A stretch of DNA of 64,000 bases. Origin: Streptomyces cyaneus (lineage in GTDB: Bacteria > Actinomycetota > Actinomycetes > Streptomycetales > Streptomycetaceae). A program made the position numbers and the translations under genes. Below are positions 8,214 to 16,995 of this stretch, piece after piece. Under the pieces are notes generated by a model. It did not search any database and was not told the origin of the DNA. It worked only from the letters and a program-made list of their open reading frames with translations. The stretch's first letter is position 1. Every line of letters begins with the position of its first letter. The stretch covers positions 1,405,983-1,469,982 of the forward strand of contig NZ_RQJW01000003.1 of the NCBI RefSeq assembly GCF_004028635.1, in the 5' to 3' direction.

Positions 8214-9123
8214 GCAGATACTTGGCGATCTCTTCCCGGTCCCAGGCCCCATCGGCCACGACGACCCGGTAGCGGCGGGTGAGGGTCTCGCCGGGTGCCA
8301 GCTCCAGCTCGTCGTGGAACGCCCAGGAGGGGGCCACGCCCGCGAAGGGCTCGTTCCGAACGAACCAGTGGGCCGGGTGGGCGCCTCGCTCACCGGCGTG
8401 GTCGTTCTCGGGGGCGTGCGCGAAGACGAGGGTCGCCTGACCGTCGGTGCCGTCGTGCTCACCGGAGTAGGCCAGCCAAGGCGCCTGCGCGCCCATCAAG
8501 CCGGGGCCCTCGGCGTCCGGGGCGATGATCCGGCCGCCCTGGAAGGCGCGCGGGCCACGCCAGAACAGGCCTGTGTAGCCGGCCATTTCGCGCCCGGCGG
8601 TGGTGGGGCTGCCGAACCGCAGCGGCTCGTCACGCCGGTTCGTCACGGCGCTCACCCAGGTCAGGGCCCACGACCCCGACTCCGCCTCGACGTCGTGCAC
8701 CTCGACCCGGCGCTGCTCGTCGGCCCACACCTCACCACTGTGTGGCTGCCACGTCAGCCGCTCGGCGATGACGACACGGTCACCGTCCGCCGAGACCTCG
8801 TCGAACCCGATGTGCGCCATCGACCCGACCCGCTCGGGCAGTTCGAGGTACCCCTGCCCATGGACATAGGTGTTGCCGCCCCACAGGTTCGCCCCCGACA
8901 GATGCGAGGCCGTCAGCGACAGCCCCTTGTGCCACCGGTGGTCGTTGGGCCGATAGTCGGTGACGATGTCCCCGGCGAGGGTCCGCAGCGGGTGGACGTA
9001 CGGCTTCGGGGCCTCCCAGGCTGCCTCCGGGCCGTAGACGTAGGCGAGCAGTTCGACGCCGGTGACCGGCTCGGTCACCGTGATGCGGTCGCCGTGCGCA
9101 TGGACGATACGCAGCCCGGTCAC
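8197..9123 (-). CDS. DUF6807 (PmoA-like) protein
   Basis: The 308-residue protein matches the DUF6807/PmoA family, predicted beta-sandwich proteins often beside sugar oxidoreductases. Recognisable parts are YVHPLRTLAGDIVTDYRPND followed by HRWHKGL, MAHIGFDEV, GLFWRGPRAFQGG and HWFVRNEPFAGVAPSW. No signal peptide is present, so it should be cytoplasmic. The GTG start overlaps the stop of the upstream oxidoreductase by four bases (GTGA), which indicates translational coupling. The pair probably handles one sugar or sugar derivative; the reaction is unknown. Confidence 0.82.
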   Translation of the reverse strand: MTGLRIVHAHGDRITVTEPVTGVELLAYVYGPEAAWEAPKPYVHPLRTLAGDIVTDYRPNDHRWHKGLSLTASHLSGANLWGGNTYVHGQGYLELPERVGSMAHIGFDEVSADGDRVVIAERLTWQPHSGEVWADEQRRVEVHDVEAESGSWALTWVSAVTNRRDEPLRFGSPTTAGREMAGYTGLFWRGPRAFQGGRIIAPDAEGPGLMGAQAPWLAYSGEHDGTDGQATLVFAHAPENDHAGERGAHPAHWFVRNEPFAGVAPSWAFHDELELAPGETLTRRYRVVVADGAWDREEIAKYLQTHPW

Positions 9124-10424
9124 GCGGCGACCTCCTCGCCGGAGGCGACCAGCTCACCGGAGGCGACCCGCTGACCGGAGGCGCCTTGATCCCCCAGGAG
9201 GGGCGCCCAGCCGGGCGCACCCCCGTGCATCGCCGTATAGAAGGGGTCGCCGGGCCCGATCTCCCCCGCCTTCACCGTCGCGTCCGTGAACGCCGACTTG
9301 TACAGCGCGGCGATCAGCTCCAGGCTCGTCCGCCCGTCCGCGCCGCTGCTGCGCGGCCGCTCCCCCGCGCGCATGCTCGCGACCAGTTCCCGCAGCTGCT
9401 CCAGATGCGAACTGGGCACGTCCGCGCCGAAGTCCTGCCACGCCCCGGCCTCGGCGTCCGGCACGTCCCGGGCCGGGGTGATGACCCAGTTGTCGTTGCG
9501 GTGGCCGTACAGGTGGGTGAGTTCGACGGTGGCCCGCTCGCAGTCGATGCGGATGCGGCTGACCTCGTCGGGGCTCAGCACGCTGTTCACGACGGTCGCC
9601 ATCGCGCCGTTCGCGAACCGGACGAGCGCGGTCGAGACGTCCTCCGTCTCCACGTCGTGCACCAGGCGCCCCGCCATGGCCCGCACCTCGCTCCATGGGC
9701 CGAGCAGGTCGAGCAGCAGATCCATCTGATGGATCCCGTGCCCCATCGCGGGGCCGCCACCCTCGGTCTGCCAGCGGCCACGCCAGGGCACGGCGTAGTA
9801 GGCGGTGTCGCGGTACCACGTGGTCTGGCAGTGCGCGACGAGCGGCCGGCCCATGGCCTGCTCGGCGAGCAGGCTTCGTACGTGCCGGGTGCCCGAGCCG
9901 AAGCGGTGCTGGAAGACGATCGAGGCGTACGGGCCGCCGTCCTTGCCCTCCTCCGCCTCCACGGTGTCGAAATCGGCGAGGCTCGGCACCGGCGGCTTCT
10001 CGCACCACACCCAGGCACCGGCACGCAGCGCGGCGACGGTCTGGTCGCGGTGCAGGGTCGGCGGCGTGCAGATGATGACCAGGTCGGGCCGCTGCTCCTG
10101 GAGCATCAGGTCGAGATCGGTATAGGCGCGCGGCGCCCCAGCCCCAACCCAAGACCCTGCCCCAGCCCCTGCCTCAACCCCAACCCATGCCCCTGCCCCA
10201 GTGCCAAGCCCAGACCCAGCCGCGGCCCCAGCCGCAGTCGCCGCCGCGCAGTAGTCCTCGGCCGACTCCGCGGCGATGTCGACGGCGGCCACGATCTCCG
10301 TCTCGCCCTCCTCGGCGAGCCTGGCGAGCGCGGGCAGGTGGGAGTCGCGGGCGATGGCTCCGGTGCCGAGCACGGCGACCCTGATGCGGCGGCCGGCGAG
10401 CGGGGCGGTCTCGGATCTAGCCAT
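9120..10424 (-). CDS. Gfo/Idh/MocA-family oxidoreductase with a Gly/Ala-rich insert
   Basis: The 434-residue protein is an NAD(P)-dependent sugar-type oxidoreductase. The nucleotide-binding motif VAVLGTGAIARDSHLPAL is near residue 15, ICTPPTLH near 125, and the EKPP motif with the conserved lysine follows. Between the second Rossmann strand and the YTDLDLML region there is an insert of about 40 residues made almost only of Gly, Ala, Ser, Val and Trp, encoded by a degenerate GCCCCA-like repeat. The ATG at 10424 was chosen because the motif begins just after it. It is first in a two-gene operon and is preceded by a LacI-type operator. Confidence 0.88.
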   Translation of the reverse strand: MARSETAPLAGRRIRVAVLGTGAIARDSHLPALARLAEEGETEIVAAVDIAAESAEDYCAAATAAGAAAGSGLGTGAGAWVGVEAGAGAGSWVGAGAPRAYTDLDLMLQEQRPDLVIICTPPTLHRDQTVAALRAGAWVWCEKPPVPSLADFDTVEAEEGKDGGPYASIVFQHRFGSGTRHVRSLLAEQAMGRPLVAHCQTTWYRDTAYYAVPWRGRWQTEGGGPAMGHGIHQMDLLLDLLGPWSEVRAMAGRLVHDVETEDVSTALVRFANGAMATVVNSVLSPDEVSRIRIDCERATVELTHLYGHRNDNWVITPARDVPDAEAGAWQDFGADVPSSHLEQLRELVASMRAGERPRSSGADGRTSLELIAALYKSAFTDATVKAGEIGPGDPFYTAMHGGAPGWAPLLGDQGASGQRVASGELVASGEEVAA

Positions 10425-10468
10425 GGACGTGATCAGACTCCTACGGGACACGGGCGCAGGCATCGACA

Positions 10469-10480
10469 GCAAGCGCTTTC
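10469..10480. promoter_or_regulatory. LacI/GalR-type operator
   Basis: GCAAGCGCTTTC carries the AAGCGCTT palindrome typical of LacI-family sugar repressors. It lies 45 bases before the oxidoreductase ATG, as expected for repression of the oxidoreductase/DUF6807 operon. No LacI gene is nearby. Confidence 0.6.
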
Positions 10481-10679
10481 AGCTCGCAGCAACGTAAGCG
10501 GCGGCCCCGGCGCAGGTCAACACCGGTATGGCCGGGATAGGCGAGCGCCCGCCCGGCCCCTGTGCCGGGGCTGTCATCGCGGGACGCTACGCTGCCCCTC
10601 GACACTCGCGATCTCTGCGCCGCCGACGCGGTGTCCCCGTCGCCCGTTGCCACGATCAGCACTTGGACTCCGTAACTTC

Positions 10680-11555
10680 ATGTCTTGGTTTGAATCGCTC
10701 ATCCTCGGACTCGTCCAGGGGCTGACCGAGTTCCTCCCCGTGTCCTCCAGCGCGCATCTGCGCCTGACCGCGGCGTTCTCGGGCTGGGAGGACCCCGGTG
10801 CGGCCTTCACGGCGATCACCCAGATCGGCACGGAGACCGCGGTACTGATCTATTTCCGCAAGGACATCGGGCGGATCATCTCGGCATGGGCGCGATCGCT
10901 GACCAACAAGGAGATGCGACAGGATCACGACGCGCAGATGGGCTGGCTGGTGATCGTCGGCTCGATCCCGATCGGTGTGCTCGGCCTCACGCTCAAGGAC
11001 CAGATCGAGGGCCCCTTCCGCGACCTGCGCATCACGGCGACGATGCTGATCGTGGTCGGCATCATCATCGGCGTCGCCGACCGGCTGGCCGCGCGCGACG
11101 AGTCGGGGGGCCGGCACCGCGCCGCCAAGCAGCGCAAGGGCCTCGAGGACCTGAACGTCAAGGACGGCCTGATCTTCGGCCTGTGCCAGTCCGCGGCGCT
11201 CATCCCCGGAGTCTCCCGCTCCGGCGCCACCATCAGCGGCGGCCTCTTCATGGGGTACACACGCGAGTCCGCGGCCCGCTACTCCTTCCTCCTCGCGATC
11301 CCGGCGGTCCTCGCCTCCGGCCTCTTCGAGCTCAAGGACGCGTTGGAGAGCGACCACGTCTCCTGGGGCCCGACGATCTTCGCGACCGTGATCGCCTTCG
11401 CGACCGGCTACGCGGTCATCGCATGGTTCATGAAGTTCATCTCGACCAAGAGCTTCATGCCGTTCGTCTGGTACCGCATCGCGCTCGGCATAGTCATCAT
11501 CGCCCTCGTGGCAACGGGCGCCCTCAGCCCGCACGCGGCGGAGTCGGCGGGCTGA
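10680..11555 (+). CDS. uppP: Undecaprenyl-diphosphatase (UppP/BacA)
   Basis: A complete 291-residue polytopic membrane phosphatase. GLVQGLTEFLPVSSSAHL (residues 10-27) and PGVSRSGATISGGL near residue 180 are the two conserved catalytic segments facing each other in BacA/UppP. It dephosphorylates undecaprenyl pyrophosphate outside the membrane so that the lipid carrier can be reused in peptidoglycan synthesis, and it can raise bacitracin resistance. The ATG at 10680 begins exactly at the family N-terminus although the frame is open for over a kilobase upstream. A DUF1877 gene follows at 14 bases. Confidence 0.95.
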   Translation: MSWFESLILGLVQGLTEFLPVSSSAHLRLTAAFSGWEDPGAAFTAITQIGTETAVLIYFRKDIGRIISAWARSLTNKEMRQDHDAQMGWLVIVGSIPIGVLGLTLKDQIEGPFRDLRITATMLIVVGIIIGVADRLAARDESGGRHRAAKQRKGLEDLNVKDGLIFGLCQSAALIPGVSRSGATISGGLFMGYTRESAARYSFLLAIPAVLASGLFELKDALESDHVSWGPTIFATVIAFATGYAVIAWFMKFISTKSFMPFVWYRIALGIVIIALVATGALSPHAAESAG

Positions 11556-11569
11556 TCGAGTCCGGAGCC

Positions 11570-12007
11570 GTGGCCCTCACCCAACAGTTCGCCCGCGTGA
11601 CCCCGGCGTACCTGGAGCGCTGCCGCACCTCGGCACGCGACTCACCGGGGGCGGCGCCCGGTTGGGAGCCGCCGTCCGACGATCTCCTCGACACGGACTG
11701 GGCAGTGTGGGGCCTCATTCGGTACTGCCGTACGCAGGGAACCGAAGCGGACCTGATCGCGCTGCTCGACAGGGCGGTCTCCGGGGACCCTGGCGGGGAC
11801 ATCGCCCGTGCCCTCGACGCCGTCGACATCGACGCCGTCCTCGCGGACCTGCCGGCCACCACCGAGGGCGCGGCCGCCGCTTGCGGGTTCGGGCGCGGAT
11901 TCAACGGTGACGTGCGGGACTACCTGGTCGGACACTTCGCGGCGATGCGGGGGTGCTACGGCGGGGCAGCGCGACGCGGGCAGTGTGTCGTCGTTTGGAC
12001 CGACTGA
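11570..12007 (+). CDS. DUF1877-family protein
   Basis: The 145-residue cytoplasmic protein fits the DUF1877 (YfbM-like) family: FARVTPAYLERCR at the N-terminus, then LDTDWAVWGLIRYCR in the middle, where family members have a lysine/aspartate/tryptophan block. The function of the family is not known. The GTG at 11570 is preferred; a GGAG lies too close to it and another GAG sits at the right distance, so the start is uncertain. It follows uppP by 14 bases and may be co-transcribed. Confidence 0.65.
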   Translation: MALTQQFARVTPAYLERCRTSARDSPGAAPGWEPPSDDLLDTDWAVWGLIRYCRTQGTEADLIALLDRAVSGDPGGDIARALDAVDIDAVLADLPATTEGAAAACGFGRGFNGDVRDYLVGHFAAMRGCYGGAARRGQCVVVWTD

Positions 12008-12118
12008 GCGTCCGGCCCGCTGACCGGCGAGTCAGTACGAGCACCCCACCGCGAAATCCGTGACCAATCACATACGTTGTGCGTAGCCGTCCGGTAGCGC
12101 ACTGTCAGTCCTTGCCCC

Positions 12119-12124
12119 TAGGCT
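12119..12124 (+). promoter_or_regulatory. Possible -10 element of the TTA-containing small gene
   Basis: TAGGCT fits the TAGNNT -10 box of the main Streptomyces sigma factor and lies seven bases before the ATG at 12132. Transcription would begin at or next to the start codon, giving a leaderless mRNA. A matching -35 box is not clear. Confidence 0.4.
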
Positions 12125-12131
12125 TGTCCGC

Positions 12132-12311
12132 ATGTCCCCCCATTCCTTAGGCCCTGGTTCCGTGCGGTCTGCTGCCGAGGTGAACGAGGAGATACGCGCC
12201 CTGTGGCTGCGCGCGGGCGGCTCCCTGTCGGCACAGGAGCGCGCGGAGTACGAGCTGTTGGTGGTCGAATGGGCAGCCGCCATCCGCGGTGAGGTCATCG
12301 AGGCGGCGTGA
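12132..12311 (+). CDS. Small conserved-looking protein (59 aa) with a TTA codon
   Basis: The frame starts MSPHSLGPGSVRSAAEVNEE and ends GEVIEAA. Codon use is typical of a real Streptomyces gene, with third positions mostly G or C, and the translation predicts two acidic helices with no membrane segment or cysteine. Codon 6 is TTA (12147-12149), the leucine codon read only by the bldA tRNA. I found no other in-frame TTA in the intact genes here, so expression probably depends on bldA and hence on development. The function is unknown. I believe similar small proteins exist in other streptomycetes but could not check. Confidence 0.65.
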   Translation: MSPHSLGPGSVRSAAEVNEEIRALWLRAGGSLSAQERAEYELLVVEWAAAIRGEVIEAA

Positions 12312-12444
12312 GGCCCCCGGATCCTCCGGGACTGCCTGTCGCTGTCCCTGGCCGAGGACGTCGTCCTCGTCAAAGTGCGCTGCAGCAGGGCAAGGAGTTC
12401 CCGCCCCGCAGGCCAGCCCCACCGCCTTCGAACAGCTGCGACGA

Positions 12445-13068
12445 TCACTGGTCACTCCGGGCTCGTAGATGAGCGAGGACCTCGTCCTCCACCGGATACG
12501 GCCGCTCCTGAGGCAACAGCTCGGCCGCACGCTCCAGTTCGCCCGCCCGCACGCGCGCGTGGATCTCCGTGGCAAGCGGTGTCACGTCCTGGATGCCGAC
12601 GATCCACTCGTCCGCATACCGGGCGGCCGCCTCGCCGGTGAGCCCCAGTTGCAGGGATCGGTACGGCAAGGGATTGAGGTGCAGATCCCGCTCCGGATCC
12701 CACTGCACGCGCGCGGGTGCCGTCCTCAACTGCCGCTTCCAGGCGCCCTGGTCGCCGTGCAGGGCGGGGACGTGGTGCGAGAGGCACGCGTGGCGCAGTG
12801 CCCATGCGAAGCCCTCGCGGCTGATCTCGATGGCGAGGACGGTCTCCTGGCCCTCCTTCGTGGCCCAGCCGCAGCGGTACATCATCCACAGGAACGACGG
12901 CTTGACCCACGTCATGCGGTCGCGGCTCCAGGAGGCCGGAAAACGGCCGTCGCGGGCGGCGGCCCTGCCGATCTGGGGTCGGTAGGCCTGATAGACGGTC
13001 ACCGTGGATTCGGTGTGGTGTGCGCGTATGCGGAACTTGGGCTCGGTCTGTTGGTTTTGGTCGTTCAC
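12445..13068 (-). CDS. DUF4291-family protein
   Basis: The 207-residue protein matches DUF4291: YQAYRPQIGRAAARDGRFP near the N-terminus, then RMTWVKPSFLWMMYRCGWATK, ALRHACLSH, and the RVQWDPERDLHLNPLPYRSLQLGL block that is the most conserved part of the family. Function and substrate are unknown, and there is no signal peptide. The GTG at 13068 has GAGG at the right distance. The frame opens further upstream (GTG near 13119), but those residues look spurious. Confidence 0.82.
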   Translation of the reverse strand: MNDQNQQTEPKFRIRAHHTESTVTVYQAYRPQIGRAAARDGRFPASWSRDRMTWVKPSFLWMMYRCGWATKEGQETVLAIEISREGFAWALRHACLSHHVPALHGDQGAWKRQLRTAPARVQWDPERDLHLNPLPYRSLQLGLTGEAAARYADEWIVGIQDVTPLATEIHARVRAGELERAAELLPQERPYPVEDEVLAHLRARSDQ

Positions 13069-13160
13069 GGGGACAGCCTCGCCCCCGGCCCCGCCGACAT
13101 CCACCGAATATCGCCGCACGCCCTCTTGGCTCCGTCCACCTCATGCTCAACACTGAGCCG

Positions 13161-13646
13161 ATGACGCAGCGTGTGGAGCTTGCGACCCTGAGGGACCGGC
13201 TCGCGGTCGACGAACTGATCACCGACTACGCGGTGGCCGTGGACGACGGCGACTGGACGGCGTACCGGAACCTCTTCGCCCCCGACGGGCGCGCGGACTA
13301 CCGCTCGGCCGGTGGCATCGAGGGGGACGCCGGGCAGGTCGCCGCTTGGCTCGCGGACAGTATGCGGGTCTTCTCGATGCGGCAGCATCTCATCGTCAAC
13401 CGCCGGGTGCGCTTCGGGGTCCTCGAGCAGGATGCCGGGGACACGGCCGGGGTCCAGGCCGACTACGTCAATCCGATGCGCTTCGCCGAGAACGGCGACG
13501 CCGTTGCCGCCCCCGATTTCGTGTGCGGCGGCCGGTACACCTTCGGGCTACTGCGGACGTACGACGGCTGGCGGCTGCGCGAGGTGGTCGTGCAGGAGAA
13601 GTGGCGCCGGATGCCCGGCCGGACCGCGCCGGCGGTGATCGACTGA
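13161..13646 (+). CDS. SnoaL-like/NTF2-fold protein
   Basis: The 161-residue protein has the cone-shaped NTF2 fold pattern of SnoaL_4-type proteins: LRDRLAVDELITDYAVAVDDGDW, then YRNLFAPDGRADYRS, HLIVNRRVRF and GRYTFGLLRTYDGWRLREV. Relatives are dehydratases, cyclases or isomerases, or merely bind small hydrophobic ligands; no activity can be assigned. An alternative ATG at 13143 adds six residues. The gene lies divergent from DUF4291 and 71 bases before lnt. Confidence 0.75.
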   Translation: MTQRVELATLRDRLAVDELITDYAVAVDDGDWTAYRNLFAPDGRADYRSAGGIEGDAGQVAAWLADSMRVFSMRQHLIVNRRVRFGVLEQDAGDTAGVQADYVNPMRFAENGDAVAAPDFVCGGRYTFGLLRTYDGWRLREVVVQEKWRRMPGRTAPAVID

Positions 13647-13717
13647 GCGGAGGCCCACTGTCCGCTGTCAGTGCCTGCGAGCACACTGGAAGGACCCACA
13701 GGGCAGGGAGGCGCCGC

Positions 13718-15298
13718 ATGAAGAGGATCGGCCACTGGCTCGCTTCGCCGTGGCGGCGCTCGGCCGCCGCCACGCTGGCCGGTGCGCTGCCCGTGCTCGC
13801 CTACCCGGAGCCGTCGCTGTGGTGGTTCGCGTACGTCGCCCTGGTCCCGTGGATCGCGCTGCTGCGCTCCGCGCCGACCGGAAAGCGGGCGCTTTACGAC
13901 GGCTGGTGGGGCGGGTTCGGCTTCATGCTGGCGATGCACCACTGGCTGCTGCCGAACCTGCATGTGTTCACGTTCGTCATTGCCGCCCTGCTCGGCGCGC
14001 TGTGGGCCCCCTGGGGCGGGCTGGTGCGCCGCTTCCTCAGCGGGAATCCGTCCCCGCGACGGGTCGCCGCGTCCCTCGCCGTCCTGCCGTCGGGCTGGCT
14101 ACTGATCGAGCTCGTCCGCTCCTGGCAGGGGCTCGGCGGGCCGTGGGGCGTGCTGGGCTCCAGTCAGTGGCAGGTGGAGCCCGCGCTGCGGCTGGCCTCG
14201 GTGGGCGGGGTGTGGCTGATCAGCTTCCTGGTGGTGGCCGTCAATGTCGCGGTCGCCGTGCTGGTGGTGCTGCGCAGGTGCCGGCTGCCGGCGGTGGCCG
14301 GGCTCCTCGCCACGGCCGTCGCCACCTCGGCCGCCTGGGTGTGGTCCCCACGCCCCGACGTCTCGGACCGGGTCCGGATCGCCGTCGTGCAGCCGGGCGT
14401 CATCCAGGGGGCGGGCAAGGCCGAACGGCGTTTCGACCGGGAGGAGCAGCTCACCCGCGAGCTGGCCGGCCAGGACGTCGACCTGGTCGTCTGGGGCGAG
14501 AGCAGCGTCGGCTACGACCTCGACGACCGGCCCGACTTCGCCCGGCGGCTCGCGGCACTGTCGCGCGAGACGGGGGCGAACATCCTGGTCAACGTGGACG
14601 CGCGGCGCTCCGACAAGCCCGGCATCTACAAGAGCTCGATCCTCGTGGGCCCGGACGGCCGTACCGGCGCCCGCTACGACAAGATGCGGCTGGTCCCCTT
14701 CGGGGAGTACATACCGCTCCGCTCGCTGCTCGGCTGGGCCACCTCCGTGGGCGAGGCGGCGGCCGAGGACCGCAGGCGTGGCACGGAGCAGGTCGTGATG
14801 GACGCCGGGCACGGGCTGCGGATCGGTCCGATGGTGTGCTTCGAGTCCGCGTTCGCCGACATGAGCCGCAATCTCGCCGAGGACGGCGCCGAAGTGCTGA
14901 TCGCCCAGTCGGCGACCTCGACCTTCCAGCAGAGCTGGGCGCCCGAGCAGCACGCCTCGCTCGCCGCGCTGCGTGCCGCCGAGACCGGCCGGCCGATGGT
15001 GCACGCGACGCTGACCGGCGTCTCCGCCGTGTACGGCCCGAGCGGACAGCGCATAGGTTCCTGGCTGGGTACGGACAAGAGCACCAGCGCGGTCTACGCC
15101 GTGCCGCTGGCCGGTGGCACCACACCGTACGTCCGCTTCGGTGACTGGCCGGTCCAGGCGGCGCTGCTGGTCATCGTTGCCTGGGGTGCGAGCGAGGGCG
15201 TACGAACCCTGCGGCCGCGGCTCAGGCGCCCCGCTCCTGAACCGCACGTACAACCCGCTCGCACAGCTCATGGGTCGCCAGCGCGTCCCGGGCGCTGA
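13718..15298 (+). CDS. lnt: Apolipoprotein N-acyltransferase
   Basis: The 526-residue protein has an N-terminal membrane domain of about six helices and an extracellular nitrilase-like domain from about residue 220. The catalytic triad is visible: Glu261 in VWGESS, Lys322 in YDKMRLVPFGEY and Cys374 in MVCFESAF. It transfers a fatty acyl chain to the amino group of the diacylglyceryl-cysteine in lipoproteins, several of which are encoded in this window. GGGAGG precedes the ATG by six bases. Streptomyces can have two Lnt paralogues; this looks like a complete, active one. Its 3' end overlaps the convergent oxidoreductase by 77 bases. Confidence 0.95.
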   Translation: MKRIGHWLASPWRRSAAATLAGALPVLAYPEPSLWWFAYVALVPWIALLRSAPTGKRALYDGWWGGFGFMLAMHHWLLPNLHVFTFVIAALLGALWAPWGGLVRRFLSGNPSPRRVAASLAVLPSGWLLIELVRSWQGLGGPWGVLGSSQWQVEPALRLASVGGVWLISFLVVAVNVAVAVLVVLRRCRLPAVAGLLATAVATSAAWVWSPRPDVSDRVRIAVVQPGVIQGAGKAERRFDREEQLTRELAGQDVDLVVWGESSVGYDLDDRPDFARRLAALSRETGANILVNVDARRSDKPGIYKSSILVGPDGRTGARYDKMRLVPFGEYIPLRSLLGWATSVGEAAAEDRRRGTEQVVMDAGHGLRIGPMVCFESAFADMSRNLAEDGAEVLIAQSATSTFQQSWAPEQHASLAALRAAETGRPMVHATLTGVSAVYGPSGQRIGSWLGTDKSTSAVYAVPLAGGTTPYVRFGDWPVQAALLVIVAWGASEGVRTLRPRLRRPAPEPHVQPARTAHGSPARPGR

Positions 15299-16127
15299 GC
15301 ACCTTGCCCGCGCGCACGGCATCGAGGAAGGCCAGCACCGCCTGCTCGATGCCGCGCTGCCGGGCCACCGGCACCCAGTCGCCGCGCCGCCGCACGGTCG
15401 GCTGACCCTTGTGGTCGATCACCTCGGCGAGATTGAGCACCTGACGCTTGGTGTCCTGCCCGGACACCTCCAGGACCTCCTCGGCCGAGCCGCTGAGCCG
15501 GTTCATCACTCCCAGCGCGGTGAAGCCGTCCCCGGCGAGCTGCAGCACGACGTGGTGCAGCAGCCCGCCCTCGACGCGGGCGCGCACGGTCACGTCGTCG
15601 ACCGGGCCCGGCGCCAGGAAGCGCAGGGTGTCCACGACGTGGATGAAGTCGTCCAGGATCATCGAGCGCGGCTCTTCCGGCAGCCCGATCCTGTTCTTCT
15701 GCATCAGGATCAGCTCGCGCGGATGGTCGGCGCACTGCGCGTAGCCGGGGGCGTAACGCCGGTTGAAGCCGACGGCGAGACTCACGTTGCGCCGCTCGGC
15801 GAGCGCCACCAGCCGCTCGGAGTCGGCGAGTTCATAGGCGAGCGGCTTGTCGACGTACGTGGGCACGCCCGCCTCCAACAGCCGCGTCACGATCTCCGGG
15901 TGCACGACGGTGGGCGCGTGCACGAAGGCGGCGTCGAGACCCTGGGCGAGCAGCGATTCGAGGTCCGTGTGCCGCTGCTCCGACGGCAGATGGAGGCCGT
16001 CGGCGACCCGGGCGAGCGTCGCGGGCGTACGGGTCTGCAGATGCAGTTCTACCCCGGGCTGGACGCCGAGCACCGGCAGATAGGCCTTCTGCGCGATGTC
16101 ACCGAGTCCGATGCAGCCGACCTTCAC
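15222..16127 (-). CDS. Gfo/Idh/MocA-family oxidoreductase
   Basis: The 301-residue dehydrogenase has the NAD-binding motif VGCIGLGDIAQKAYLPVL at its N-terminus, AFVHAPTVVHPEIV in the middle and YVDKPLAYELADSERL with the conserved lysine. GFNRRYAPGY and DDFIHVVDTLRFL complete the family pattern. The likely reaction is oxidation or reduction of a sugar or inositol derivative; the substrate is not known. AGGAG stands eight bases before the GTG start. It is unlike the oxidoreductase at 9-10 kb, having no insert, and stands alone, overlapping the end of lnt. Confidence 0.86.
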   Translation of the reverse strand: MKVGCIGLGDIAQKAYLPVLGVQPGVELHLQTRTPATLARVADGLHLPSEQRHTDLESLLAQGLDAAFVHAPTVVHPEIVTRLLEAGVPTYVDKPLAYELADSERLVALAERRNVSLAVGFNRRYAPGYAQCADHPRELILMQKNRIGLPEEPRSMILDDFIHVVDTLRFLAPGPVDDVTVRARVEGGLLHHVVLQLAGDGFTALGVMNRLSGSAEEVLEVSGQDTKRQVLNLAEVIDHKGQPTVRRRGDWVPVARQRGIEQAVLAFLDAVRAGKVLSARDALATHELCERVVRAVQERGA

Positions 16128-16373
16128 GGGGTGTTCTCCTCTGGTGGTTGCCTGCCGGGTCTTCTCGGCAGCATACGGCGCCTGCGGCGGCCGCCGGCCG
16201 GCGATGGCCTCGAGGCGAGGTGCCGCCCCGAGCTGCGCGCCTGCTTCGCCGCGACGGACGCCCGCGTCCGCGACCAGCTCACCGCCCTGGTGACTGATGA
16301 GCACCCGGCAGCGAGGCGCTCCGGCAGCGTAAAACTGATGGTGAGTTCAGGGGAGTTGGGCGAGGATTCGGGC

Positions 16374-16883
16374 ATGACCATCGAACGTAATGAGCCCGCC
16401 ACCACTGCCGACGAGCGCACCATGCTGGAGGGCTGGCTGGACTATCACCGGCAGACCCTCGCGTGGAAGTGCGAAGGCCTGACCGACGCCCAGCTCAAAA
16501 CCGCCTCCGTGGAGCCGTCCGAGCTGACCCTGCTGGGGCTGGTGCGGCACATGGCGGAGGTGGAGCGATTCTGGTTCCACGAGATCCTCCTGGACGAAGA
16601 CCTCGGGTTGCTCTACTGCAGCGAAGAGGACCGGGACGGCGACTTCCACTTCACCGAGGCCGACACCTGGGCCGAGGCGCACACCACCTGGCAGGCCGAG
16701 ATCGACAACGCGCGTCGCAACGCGGCCGCATTCGGCCTGGACGACGTCTCCAAGGGCCGGAGCCGGCGGGGGGAACAGTTCAATCTGCGCTGGATCATCA
16801 CCCACATGATCGAGGAGTACGCCCGCCACAACGGCCACGCCGACCTGGTCCGCGAGCGCCTCGACGGCGCCACCGGCGACTGA
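16374..16883 (+). CDS. DinB/DUF664-family protein
   Basis: The 169-residue four-helix protein belongs to the DinB/DUF664 superfamily, as in mycothiol-dependent enzymes. LGLVRHMAEVERFWFHEIL gives the first metal-ligand histidine, and WIITHMIEEYARHNGHADLVRE carries the other histidines. A divalent metal site and thiol-transfer activity are likely, with mycothiol a plausible cofactor in this genus, but this is inference. GAGG lies before the ATG. The 245 bases upstream hold no recognisable gene. Confidence 0.85.
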   Translation: MTIERNEPATTADERTMLEGWLDYHRQTLAWKCEGLTDAQLKTASVEPSELTLLGLVRHMAEVERFWFHEILLDEDLGLLYCSEEDRDGDFHFTEADTWAEAHTTWQAEIDNARRNAAAFGLDDVSKGRSRRGEQFNLRWIITHMIEEYARHNGHADLVRERLDGATGD

Positions 16884-16995
16884 CGTCAGCCGCGACGGCC
16901 CCGCACCGCCCGTACGGGGACAGAGATCACCCGTGCGGAGCAACCTCTGCTTGTCCGCTGTCCCAACAGCCGCCGCACCCAGCAGAGTTGCACGG

